Origin: an uncultured Bacteroidales bacterium | GTDB taxonomy: Bacteria > Bacteroidota > Bacteroidia > Bacteroidales > Muribaculaceae | NCBI GenBank assembly: GCA_902760865.1 | Contig: CACWID010000007.1 | Coordinates: 1 to 64,000, forward strand | DNA length: 64,000 nucleotides | Reading direction: 5' to 3' | Part shown: piece by piece, positions 25,144 through 33,632 of the stretch | Layout of the letters: each line of letters opens with the position of its first letter | Numbering within the stretch: the stretch's first letter is position 1 | Position numbers and translations under genes: made by a program | Notes under the pieces: model-generated | Databases searched by the model: none | What the model was told of the DNA's origin: nothing | Seen by the model: only the letters and a program-made list of their open reading frames with translations

Positions 25144-25722
25144 ATGAAACAGAACTGGAGACCTGGGACCATGATATACCCGCTGCCCGCACTGCTGGTC
25201 AGTTGCGGGGCGTCGCCCGAGGAATATAATGTCTTCACGGCGGCATGGACGGGGACCATCTGCAGCGATCCGGCTCTGTGTTATGTTTCTATCAGGCCCG
25301 AGCGTCACAGCCACGGCATCGTGGAGCGCAACATGGCGTTCACGCTCAACCTCACCAACCGCGAGTTGGCACGTGCCACCGACTGGTGCGGCGTGCGTTC
25401 CGGTCGCGACTACGACAAGTGGCGCGAGATGGGGTTGACGCCCGTCAAGGGTGAGACCGTCGCCGCCCCCTACATCCAGGAGGCCCCCGTCAGCATCGAG
25501 TGCCGCGTGCGCGACATCATGCGCCTGGGCACCCACGACATGTTTATTGCCGAGGTGATGAACGTCATCGCCGATGACCGCTACATCGACCCCGAGACCG
25601 GTGCCCTCGACCTCAAGGCCGCCGACCTGATTACCTACTGCCACGGCCACTATTACTCCATGGGCGAGGAACTGGGACACTTCGGCTGGTCAGTCCGAAA
25701 GAAACCGAAAACAAAAGACTAA
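25144..25722 (+). CDS. Flavin reductase-like (FMN-binding split-barrel) protein
   Basis: A 192-residue flavin reductase-like domain protein. It opens KQNWRPGTMIYPLPALLVSCG, where the hydrophobic strand and following Asn/Thr residues bind the FMN phosphate in the family; YNVFTAAWTGTICSDP and SHGIVERNMAFTLNL are the core. In Bacteroidota these proteins are annotated as flavin reductases or flavoredoxins; the electron partner is unknown. The upstream in-frame start at 25120 is closer to the promoter but lacks family similarity. glyA begins 49 bp downstream. Confidence 0.85.
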   Translation: MKQNWRPGTMIYPLPALLVSCGASPEEYNVFTAAWTGTICSDPALCYVSIRPERHSHGIVERNMAFTLNLTNRELARATDWCGVRSGRDYDKWREMGLTPVKGETVAAPYIQEAPVSIECRVRDIMRLGTHDMFIAEVMNVIADDRYIDPETGALDLKAADLITYCHGHYYSMGEELGHFGWSVRKKPKTKD

Positions 25723-25742
25723 AATATCTTTGAAATTAAACT

Positions 25743-25763
25743 TTAACCATTAACCATTAAACA
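25743..25763. repeat. Three 7-bp repeats (TTAACCA type)
   Basis: TTAACCA, TTAACCA, TTAAACA directly upstream of glyA. Confidence 0.85.
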
Positions 25764-25771
25764 AAAAATCA

Positions 25772-27057
25772 ATGGAACGAGACAAAGTGATTTTTGACAT
25801 CATCGAGCGTGAACATCAGCGTCAGCAACACGGCATTGAGCTCATCGCCAGTGAGAACTTCGTGAGCGAAGCGACCAGGTCATGCAGGCCATGGGCAGCT
25901 GCCTCACCAACAAGTATGCCGAGGGTTATCCCGGCCACCGCTACTACGGCGGTTGCCAGTGCGTTGACGAAAGCGAGAACGTCGCCATCGAGCGCCTGAA
26001 ACAGATCTTCGATGCCGAGTACGTGAACGTGCAGCCCCACTCGGGTGCACAGGCCAACATGGCAGTCTTCATGGCTTGCCTGAAGCCCGGCGACAAGTTC
26101 ATGGGTCTGAATCTGGCTCATGGCGGTCACCTGTCACACGGTAGCCCCGTTAACTTCTCTGGCTTGATGTTCCAGGCTTGTGAATATAACGTGACCCCCG
26201 ACACCAACCTGGTGGACTATGACCAGATGGAAGAGGTGGCACAGCGCGAGCGTCCCAAGCTGATCGTCGGTGGCGCTAGCGCCTACAGCCGCGAGTGGGA
26301 CTACGAGCGCATGCGCAAGATTGCCGACAGCGTGGGCGCACTGCTCATGATCGACATGGCACACCCCGCCGGCCTCATCGCTGCAGGTCTGCTGAACAAC
26401 CCCTTGAAGTATGCCCACATCGTGACTAGCACCACCCACAAGACCCTGCGCGGTCCCCGTGGCGGTATCATCCTGCTGGGTAAGGACTTCGACAACCCCT
26501 GGGGCAAGACCACCAAGAAGGGCGTCATCCGCAAGATGTCGTCGCTGCTCGACAGCGCCGTCTTCCCCGGCGTGCAGGGCGGTCCCCTCGAGCACGTGAT
26601 TGCCGCTAAGGCTGTCGCCTTCGGCGAGATCCTCCAACCCTCCTTCAAGGACTACGCCATCCAGGTGCGCACCAACGCCGCCGCTATGGCCCAGGCCCTC
26701 ATCGACAAGGGTTACAAGATCTGTTCGGGCGGTACCGACAACCACTGCATGCTGGTTGACCTGCGCACCAAGTATCCCGAGTTGACAGGTAAGGTTGCCG
26801 AGGCTGCCCTCGTTGCTGCCGACATCACCGTCAACAAGAACATGGTTCCCTTCGACGACCGCAGCGCCTTCCAGACCAGCGGTCTGCGTCTGGGCACTCC
26901 CGCCATCACCACCCGTGGCCTCAAGGAGGACAAGATGGGCGACATCGTCGAGCTCATCGACACCGTGCTCCGCGCCCCCGAGGACGAGGCAGTAATCGCT
27001 GCTGTTCGTGGCAAGGTCAACGAGATGATGAAGGACTATCCCATGTTCGCATGGTAA
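25772..27057 (+). pseudogene. glyA: Serine hydroxymethyltransferase, frameshifted by a 5-bp tandem duplication
   Basis: The reading frame opens correctly ([28 protein letters not shown]) and then shifts. At 25865-25874 AGCGA is tandemly duplicated; removing one copy gives [10 protein letters not shown], the normal GlyA sequence, and a 426-residue protein of family length. Everything downstream is intact: [10 protein letters not shown], the PLP lysine in [12 protein letters not shown] and the end at 27057. GlyA interconverts serine and glycine and makes 5,10-methylene-THF, and is nearly always needed. An internal ATG at 25882 could not restore the N-terminal cofactor region. The duplication may be an assembly error, a slippage-prone site or a recent lesion; the lack of other decay favours the first two. 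Confidence 0.9.
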
Positions 27058-27486
27058 GCTCGCCGCGCTCGCAGCCTTTAGCTGTTAGCCATTAGCCATT
27101 AGCTGGCATCCGCATTGTAGGGCCTCGCCTTGGCGTGGCCGCCCCACGACGGATAAACCTCACGCTAAGCCGCTAAGGCGCAAAGAATATTTTTAAGCTG
27201 GCATCCGCGTTCCTGTCAAACGGAGCGCGGATGCCTAATTATTGCGAGCTCTTGCGAGCAAACTTAATCATCTTCGCGCCTTAGCGTGAGCCAAAGATGT
27301 CTTGTGTTTTCTTTACGTGAATTATCATTAATTAATTCATGATCAATTGGCTACGCCGAGCTAATGGTTAACGGTAATTATATGTAAAAAAAACCAGGTG
27401 CGTCAGCCCCTTAAAAAACTTAGCGTCTTAGCGTGAGGCCCCCGTATGCGGATGCCAACTAGGGACTAAAAACCAAAGACCAAAAC
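27058..27486. repeat. Repeat-dense spacer upstream of the first BspA-like gene
   Basis: No gene. Contents in order: four 7-bp units (TTAGCTG, TTAGCCA, TTAGCCA, TTAGCTG) at 27078-27105; GGCCTCGCCTTGGCGTGGCC near 27122-27141; CTTAGCG/CGCTAAG-type strings; a hairpin GGCATCCGCG...CGCGGATGCC at 27200-27235; and a block at 27296-27438 (GATGTCTTGTGTTTTC to CTTAGCGTGAGG) found again, nearly unchanged, at 30756-30917 before the paralogous gene. Confidence 0.85.
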
Positions 27487-27527
27487 TTGCAACTTGTATA
27501 AAGAATCACTATATTTGCGGCAAATAT
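27487..27527 (+). promoter_or_regulatory. Promoter with embedded palindrome, first BspA-like gene
   Basis: TTG (27487-27489), 20-bp spacer, TATATTTGC (27510-27518). The -7 element is part of a perfect inverted repeat ATATTTGC-G-GCAAATAT (27511-27527), also present before the paralog. It could serve as an operator. Confidence 0.75.
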
Positions 27528-27549
27528 TACTTTTAAAAACAGAACAGCA

Positions 27550-30500
27550 ATGAAAAAGAAAAATTTCCTTCTTCGTTTGGTCGTCCTGGTGACGACCATG
27601 ATGTGCGCCCTCGGTGCCAGCGCTGCCGAGGCCTATACCAACTACACGTCTGAGGACAGGACGCTCACGTTCTATTACGACAACATCCGCAGCAGCCGCT
27701 CGGGCACGACCTACGACCTGAACAAGGACGACCACTGGCCCGTCTGGTTCTACGACAGTACCTTTATCAGAGTGAGGCAGGTGGTCTTTGACCCCTCGTT
27801 CGCTGGTGCCCGCCCGACGACCACCAGCTGTTGGTTCCGTGGTATGAGATTCATTCAATCCATTGAGGGCATGGAGTACCTGAACACCAGCGAAGTGACC
27901 TATATGGACTACATGTTCATGGAGTGTACAAGATTGTCGAGCCTTGACGTGAGCAATTTCAATACGTCCAAGGTAACCGATATGGTCGGGATGTTCCGTG
28001 AATGCTCCGGCATAGCAAGCCTTGACTTGCGCAGCTTCAATACGTCCAAGGTAACCAATATGGCTGGGATGTTCCGTTACTGCTACAGCTTGACGAGTCT
28101 TAATTTGAGCAGTTTCAACACGTCCCAGGTGACCGACATGTGGAATATGTTTTATGATTGCGTGAACTTGAAAACCATCTATGCGGGCAATGATTGGAGC
28201 ACAGCGGCTTTGACGATTCCCACCGATGGTATGTTCGGGAACTGCACCAGCCTGGTGGGCGGCCAGGGCACGACCTATGATGCCAACCATATCGATGCTG
28301 CCTATGCCCGCATCGACGGCGGCTGGAGCGAACGGGGCTACTTCACCGAATGGAAAGAGCCCTATGCCTGCTACACGCCGGAGAACACGACGCTGACGTT
28401 CTACTACGACGGCCTGCGCAGGAGCCGAACGGCCACGACCTACGACCTGAACTATGACTCTGGCTACGGCTCCCCTATGCCCGATTGGCAAAAGGACGTT
28501 CCCAGTGTTAATGTGACCAAGGTGGTCTTTGACCCCTCATTTGCCGAAGCCCGTCCGACGACCACCTACGGATGGTTCAATGGCATGCGGAACCTTCAAT
28601 CCATCACAGGGATGGAGTACCTGAACACCAGCGAAGTAACTAATATGAAATGGATGTTCTATGACTGTTATACGCTTACAAGCCTTGACTTGAGCCACTT
28701 CAACACTTCCAAGGTGATAGATATGACTCAATTGTTCTCTTACTGCTCTGGCTTAACGTGCCTTGACTTGACAAGTTTCAACACGTCCCAGGTGACCAAT
28801 ATGGCTAGCATGTTCAGTGGCTGTTCCAATCTGCGGACCATCTATGTTTACAATGGCTGGAATACGGCGGCTGTGACAGAGTCAACTTATATGTTCCTTG
28901 AATGCGACAGTCTTGTGGGCGGCCAGGGCACGACCTACAGTTCTTCCAACCCGACGGACAAGACCTACGCCCGCATCGACGGCGGCGCGAGCAACCCGGG
29001 CTATCTCACCGCACCGACTGAGCCCTATGCTGTGTACACGTCATCGAACACGACGCTGACGTTCTACTACGACAACCTGCGCAGCTTCCGCACGGGCATA
29101 ACCTTTAACATGAACACGGGCTACGGTAATCCCGGTTGGGTAAATACCGGCTCCAATACCAGTGTGACCAAGGTGGTCTTTGACCCCTCATTTGCGGACG
29201 CCCGCCCGACGACCACCTGCTATTGGTTTTATAAGATGCGTAACCTTCAATCTATCGAGGGCATGGAGTACCTGAACACCAGCGAGGTGACCATTATGAC
29301 TTTAATGTTTGAAAATTCAAATTTGACAAGCCTTGATGTAAGGCACTTCGACACGTCCAAAGTGACCGACATGGGCGGGATGTTCTATGAATGCAACAAC
29401 CTGACTAGCCTTGACTTGAGGCCCTTCAATACGTCCAATGTAACCAACATGGCTGCGATGTTCCGTGAGTGCACCAGCCTGACGAGTCTTGACTTGAGCA
29501 GTTTCAACACGTCCCAGGTGGCCAAAATGGGTAGAATGTTTAAAGATGCCAATAATCTGCGCACCGTCTATGTGGGCAATGGTTGGAGCACAAAGGCTGC
29601 GTGGGACTCACCCGATATGTTCGAGAATTGCACCAGTCTGGTGGGCGGTCAGGGCACGACCTTTAACGAATCCAACCCGACAGACAAGACCTATGCCCAC
29701 ATCGACGGCGGCACGAGCAACCCGGGCTACTTCACCGAGGAGTTGCCCCAGGCCTACGCCGTGTATGAGAGCAATACCCTGACGTTCTACTACGACTACT
29801 TGCGCGACTACCACTCGGGCACGATATACGACCTGAACACAGGCGACAACATGCCCGGTTGGGGAGAAGACGGCACCTGTGCCAGTGTGACCAAGGTGGT
29901 CTTTAACTCGTCGTTCGCGGACGCCCGTCCGACGACCACCTATGATTGGTTCTATAACATGACAAACCTTCAATCCATCACGGGCATGGAGTACCTGAAC
30001 ACCAGCGAGGTGACCAATATGGCTTGGATGTTTACGAATTGTGCAAAACTGACGAGCCTTGACTTGAGGCCCTTCAACACGTCCAAGGTGACCAGCATGA
30101 ATTCCATGTTCGGTGCCTGCTGGGGACTGACGAGCCTTGACTTGAGCAGTTTCAACACGTCCAAGGTAACCGATATGTTCGACATGTTTTTTAACGATAA
30201 CAATCTGAAGACCATCTATGTAGGCAATGGCTGGAGTACGGCTGCCGTGTCGCGATCCTCAGGTATGTTCGAGAATTGCACCAGTCTGGTGGGCGGCAAG
30301 GGCACGACCTGGAACGCTTCCAACCCGATAGACAAGACCTATGCCCACATCGACGGCGGCCCGAGCAACCCGGGCTATTTCACCGACAAGAACGCTGGCC
30401 TGCGTGGCGACGTGAATGGCGACGGCGAGGTGAACATCAGCGATGTGACGGTACTGATCAACTACCTGCTCTCGCACAACGACGCCGGCGTCAACCTGGA

Positions 30501-30585
30501 TGCCGCCGACTGCAACCAGGACAGCATCATCAACATTAGCGACGTCACCGCCCTGATCAACTACCTGCTCTCGCACAGCTGGTAG
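27550..30585 (+). CDS. BspA-like (DUF285) surface protein with four modules and dockerin repeats
   Basis: A 1011-residue exported protein. Signal peptide: MKKKNFLLRLVVLVTTMMCALGASA. It is built of four tandem modules of about 215-245 residues, starting near 29, 272, 491 and 735. Each opens with TLTFYYD..R..R.GT.YDLN, continues VTKVVFDPSFADARPTTT, carries a run of DUF285 repeats of the type LTSLDLSSFNTSKVTDM..MF..C, and ends GGQGTTY...DKTYAHIDGG..NPGYFT. BspA-type repeats mediate adhesion in oral and gut Bacteroidales and protists. The C-terminal 58 residues are two dockerin-like repeats (GDVNGDGEVNISDVTVLIN, DCNQDSIINISDVTALIN) ending LLSHSW. A single-module paralog lies downstream; the four-module form probably grew by internal duplication. 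Confidence 0.9.
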   Translation: MKKKNFLLRLVVLVTTMMCALGASAAEAYTNYTSEDRTLTFYYDNIRSSRSGTTYDLNKDDHWPVWFYDSTFIRVRQVVFDPSFAGARPTTTSCWFRGMRFIQSIEGMEYLNTSEVTYMDYMFMECTRLSSLDVSNFNTSKVTDMVGMFRECSGIASLDLRSFNTSKVTNMAGMFRYCYSLTSLNLSSFNTSQVTDMWNMFYDCVNLKTIYAGNDWSTAALTIPTDGMFGNCTSLVGGQGTTYDANHIDAAYARIDGGWSERGYFTEWKEPYACYTPENTTLTFYYDGLRRSRTATTYDLNYDSGYGSPMPDWQKDVPSVNVTKVVFDPSFAEARPTTTYGWFNGMRNLQSITGMEYLNTSEVTNMKWMFYDCYTLTSLDLSHFNTSKVIDMTQLFSYCSGLTCLDLTSFNTSQVTNMASMFSGCSNLRTIYVYNGWNTAAVTESTYMFLECDSLVGGQGTTYSSSNPTDKTYARIDGGASNPGYLTAPTEPYAVYTSSNTTLTFYYDNLRSFRTGITFNMNTGYGNPGWVNTGSNTSVTKVVFDPSFADARPTTTCYWFYKMRNLQSIEGMEYLNTSEVTIMTLMFENSNLTSLDVRHFDTSKVTDMGGMFYECNNLTSLDLRPFNTSNVTNMAAMFRECTSLTSLDLSSFNTSQVAKMGRMFKDANNLRTVYVGNGWSTKAAWDSPDMFENCTSLVGGQGTTFNESNPTDKTYAHIDGGTSNPGYFTEELPQAYAVYESNTLTFYYDYLRDYHSGTIYDLNTGDNMPGWGEDGTCASVTKVVFNSSFADARPTTTYDWFYNMTNLQSITGMEYLNTSEVTNMAWMFTNCAKLTSLDLRPFNTSKVTSMNSMFGACWGLTSLDLSSFNTSKVTDMFDMFFNDNNLKTIYVGNGWSTAAVSRSSGMFENCTSLVGGKGTTWNASNPIDKTYAHIDGGPSNPGYFTDKNAGLRGDVNGDGEVNISDVTVLINYLLSHNDAGVNLDAADCNQDSIINISDVTALINYLLSHSW

Positions 30586-30958
30586 GTTTTAGCTGTTGGC
30601 CATTAGCCTTTAGCCTTTAGCTGGCATCCGCATTCTTTTTGCCTCACGCAAAGGCGCAAAGATTATAAAAAGCATCCGCATTCCTGTCAGCTGGGGTGCG
30701 GATGCTTATTTAATAAATTCGTGTAATCCGCGTAATCCGCGTTTTAATGAGTGCGGATGTCTTGTGTTTTCTTTACGTGAATTATCGCGAATGATCATTA
30801 ATTAATTCATGATCAATTGGCTACGCCGAGCTAATGGTTAACGGTAATTATATGTAAAAAGAACCGATGCGTCAGCCCCTTAAAAAAACTTAGCGTCTTA
30901 GCGCCTTAGCGTGAGGCCAAGGAGCGCGGATGCCGACTAGCGACAAAAAATCCTTTTC
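30586..30958. repeat. Repeat-dense spacer between the two BspA-like genes
   Basis: No gene. Five 7-bp units (TTAGCTG, TTGGCCA, TTAGCCT, TTAGCCT, TTAGCTG) at 30589-30623; GCATCCGC strings; a hairpin AGCATCCGCA/TGCGGATGCT at 30671-30706; and the block 30756-30917 duplicated from 27296-27438. Confidence 0.85.
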
Positions 30959-31000
30959 TTTGCTTTTTTATTGAAAAATGACTATATTTGCGGCAAATAT
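30959..31000 (+). promoter_or_regulatory. Promoter with embedded palindrome, second BspA-like gene
   Basis: TTTG (30959-30962), 20-bp spacer, TATATTTGC (30983-30991), overlapping ATATTTGC-G-GCAAATAT (30984-31000), as in the paralog's promoter. Confidence 0.8.
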
Positions 31001-31022
31001 TAACTTTTAATACGATATTGCT

Positions 31023-32012
31023 ATGAAAAAGAAAACATTACTCCTTCGTTTTGCCGTCCTGGTGGCGGCCATGATGTGTGCCCTCGGCGCCGCTGCTGCC
31101 GAGGCCTATGCCAACTACACGCCGTCGAACACGACGCTGACGTTCTACTACGACAATTTGCGTAGTTCCCGCACGGGCACGACCTATGACCTGGTCGGTG
31201 GCATTCCTGGCTGGGAATCAGACAACACTATTTACAGTGTGACCAAGGTGGTCTTTAACTCGTCGTTTTCCAGCGCCCGTCCCACGTCCACCGAGGATTG
31301 GTTTTATGGTATGAATAATCTTGAATCTATCGTGGGCCTCCAGTATCTGAACACCAGCGAGGTGACTACTATGCTTTGGATGTTCGGTAAGTGTTCAAAG
31401 TTGACGAGCCTAGACCTGAGCCACTTCAACACGGCCAAGGTTACCGATATGGGTAGCATGTTCCAAAAATGCACAGGTTTGGAAAGCGTTAACGTGAGCA
31501 GTTTCAACACGTCCAAAGTGACTGATATGAGTTACATGTTCCATGGATGCGGCAAATTGACCACCCTTGACGTGAGCAGTTTCAACACGTCCAAGGTGAC
31601 CACTATGGAACAGATGTTCATTAACTGTTCCTCTCTGAAAACCATCTTTGCTGGCAGTGCCTGGAGCACAGCTGCCGTGATGGGTTCCAGTAATATGTTT
31701 GCTCTTTGCGAACAGCTTGTGGGCGGAAAAGGCACCACCTACGACAGTTACCATGTGGATGCGTCTTACGCCCACATCGACGGCGGCCCGAGCAACCCGG
31801 GCTACTTCACCGACAAGAACGCCGGCCAGCGTGGTGACGTGAACGGCGACAACAGCGTGAACATCGCCGACGTGACGACCCTGATCAACTACCTGCTCTC
31901 GCACAACGCCACCGGACTGAATCTCCAGAACGCCAACTGCAACCAGGACAGCTCCATCAACATCGCCGACGTCACCGCCCTGATCAACTATCTGCTGAGC
32001 CACTCGTGGTAG
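31023..32012 (+). CDS. BspA-like (DUF285) surface protein, single module, with dockerin repeats
   Basis: A 329-residue paralog of the preceding protein with one module. Signal peptide: MKKKTLLLRFAVLVAAMMCALGAAA. The module has TLTFYYDNLRSSRTGTTYDL, VTKVVFNSSFSSARPTST and five or so DUF285 repeats (LTSLDLSHFNTAKVTDMGSMF, here LTSLDLSHFNTAKVTDM). The C-terminus is two dockerin-like repeats (GDVNGDNSVNIADVTTLIN, NCNQDSSINIADVTALIN) ending in LLSHSW exactly as in the larger protein. It shares both its promoter and the spacer block with the paralog, so they arose by gene duplication that included the regulatory region. Confidence 0.9.
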   Translation: MKKKTLLLRFAVLVAAMMCALGAAAAEAYANYTPSNTTLTFYYDNLRSSRTGTTYDLVGGIPGWESDNTIYSVTKVVFNSSFSSARPTSTEDWFYGMNNLESIVGLQYLNTSEVTTMLWMFGKCSKLTSLDLSHFNTAKVTDMGSMFQKCTGLESVNVSSFNTSKVTDMSYMFHGCGKLTTLDVSSFNTSKVTTMEQMFINCSSLKTIFAGSAWSTAAVMGSSNMFALCEQLVGGKGTTYDSYHVDASYAHIDGGPSNPGYFTDKNAGQRGDVNGDNSVNIADVTTLINYLLSHNATGLNLQNANCNQDSSINIADVTALINYLLSHSW

Positions 32013-32468
32013 CCTTTAGCCATTAGCCATTAGCCTTTAGCCTTTAGCTGGCATCCGCATTCTTTTTGCCTCACGCAAAGGCGCAAAGGCGCTAAGGATT
32101 TTTTGAAGACAAGAAGGACAATAAAGACAATTTGTTGGTTATCAATAAAATACAAATCGTTTGTCCTTCTTGTCTTTCTTGTCTTCTGACTTTTTGGCAA
32201 CGGAGACGCAAGATTTTGCGTCTCTACAGTGCGGACGCCTCACTAATCTCTAACCACTAATCACTAATCGGCGAGCGCAGCGAGCTTTGCGCCTTAGCGT
32301 GAGGCAAAGGAGCGCGGATGCCATAGTATTTATTGTATTTATTGTTTTCCTTTTATCAAGTAGTTTGAGTTGTTTTTAAATAGAAGAACGCGGATGCACT
32401 CAGAAGAATCAGACTATTCAGTTGTTTTTTAATGCTTAGCGTGAGACCAGCGAGCGCAGCCCACACAT
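32013..32468. repeat. Repeat-dense spacer before fabG; no gene seen
   Basis: 7-bp units TTAGCCA/TTAGCCT/TTAGCTG at 32016-32050, beginning right after the stop codon; GCATCCGCATTC near 32052; four 7-bp units (ACTAATC, TCTAACC, ACTAATC, ACTAATC) at 32242-32269; CTTAGCGTGAG strings near 32290 and 32432. Confidence 0.8.
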
Positions 32469-32500
32469 TTTGCAGTTTCAGCAATTTGTATTACCTTTGC
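32469..32500 (+). promoter_or_regulatory. Bacteroidota-type promoter for fabG
   Basis: TTTG (32469-32472), 19-bp spacer, TACCTTTGC (32492-32500). ATG at 32552. Confidence 0.85.
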
Positions 32501-32551
32501 AGGCCAATTGTTTGAAGAAAACGACATTAATAACTATAAAACAGAAGAAAA

Positions 32552-33298
32552 ATGAAAATGTTAGAAGGTAAAGTGGCGCTCATCACCGGAGCAGCCAGGG
32601 GTATCGGCAAGGCCATCGCACTGAAGTTTGCTGCTGAGGGTGCCGACATCGCATTCACCGACCTCGTCATCGACGAGAACGGCAAGCAGACCGAGCAGGA
32701 AATCGTAGCCCTCGGCGTCAAGGCCAAGGGTTATGCCAGCAACGCAGCCAGCTTTGAGGAGACCGAGGCTGTCGTTAAGCAGATCCACGAGGAATTCGGC
32801 CACATCGACATCCTCGTCAACAACGCCGGCATCACCAAGGACGGCATCATGCTCCGCATGACCGAGCAGCAGTGGGACGCCGTCATCGCTGTCAACCTCA
32901 AGAGCGCGTTCAACTTTATCCACGCCCTGGTGCCCATCATGATGCGCCAGCGCAGTGGTTCGATCATCAACATGGCATCGGTAGTGGGTGTACACGGCAA
33001 CGCCGGACAGGCCAACTATGCTGCCAGCAAGGCCGGCCTTATCGCCCTGGCCAAGAGCATCGCTCAGGAGATGGGTAGCCGCGGCATCCGTGCCAACGCC
33101 ATCGCTCCCGGCTTCATCGACACCGACATGACCAAGGCCCTGCCCGAGGAGGTCCGCAAGGAGTGGTGCCAGCGCATCCCCCTGCGCCGTGGCGGCACTG
33201 TCGAGGACATCGCCAACGTGGCCACCTTCCTCGCCAGCGACATGTCGAGCTACGTCAGCGGCCAGGTCATCCAGGTCGATGGCGGCATGAACATGTAA
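32552..33298 (+). CDS. fabG: 3-oxoacyl-[acyl-carrier-protein] reductase
   Basis: A 248-residue short-chain dehydrogenase that reduces beta-ketoacyl-ACP with NADPH in fatty acid elongation. The cofactor loop is ITGAARGIGKAIA, the Asn of NNAG is present, and the catalytic Ser (INMASVVG) and Tyr-x3-Lys (YAASK) are in place; the C-terminus VSGQVIQVDGGMNM is the FabG hallmark. It is transcribed alone, with its own promoter and a hairpin terminator at 33322-33361. An alternative ATG two codons in would shorten it by two residues. Confidence 0.95.
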   Translation: MKMLEGKVALITGAARGIGKAIALKFAAEGADIAFTDLVIDENGKQTEQEIVALGVKAKGYASNAASFEETEAVVKQIHEEFGHIDILVNNAGITKDGIMLRMTEQQWDAVIAVNLKSAFNFIHALVPIMMRQRSGSIINMASVVGVHGNAGQANYAASKAGLIALAKSIAQEMGSRGIRANAIAPGFIDTDMTKALPEEVRKEWCQRIPLRRGGTVEDIANVATFLASDMSSYVSGQVIQVDGGMNM

Positions 33299-33321
33299 GC
33301 TTCATCGCAACAGAAAGAATC

Positions 33322-33361
33322 AGGCTTCAGGTGTCAAGTGAAAGCACCTGGAGCCTTTTTT
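33322..33361 (+). terminator. Intrinsic terminator after fabG
   Basis: AGGCTTCAGGTG (33322-33333) pairs with CACCTGGAGCCT (33345-33356) with one mismatch, followed by TTTTTT. Confidence 0.85.
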
Positions 33362-33541
33362 GTTCATCCACAAGAGCTCCATCCCGTTTTTCTCCGTCCT
33401 CCCTGCCTTGTATGAGGATGTGTCATCATTCATTCGGTGCATTTAATCTGGCTACGCCAAGCTAAAGGTTCTCGACCGTCAGGCTGATTAAAGATCGTGA
33501 GGTCAATTATGCTTTCCCTTCAAATATATATGTCAATTTTC

Positions 33542-33572
33542 TTGTAAAACCGGAAAATTGTTGTAAATTTGC
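33542..33572 (+). promoter_or_regulatory. Bacteroidota-type promoter for the 608-aa secreted protein
   Basis: TTG (33542-33544), 19-bp spacer, TAAATTTGC (33564-33572). The rest of 33362-33632 shows no gene; GGCTACGCCAAGCTAAAGG near 33450 resembles GGCTACGCCGAGCTAATGG in the BspA spacers. Confidence 0.7.
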
Positions 33573-33632
33573 ATCGAAAAAGGTATCATAGCCTTCATTT
33601 ATTCGTTTTTATTAATTATTTATTGTCTGAAC

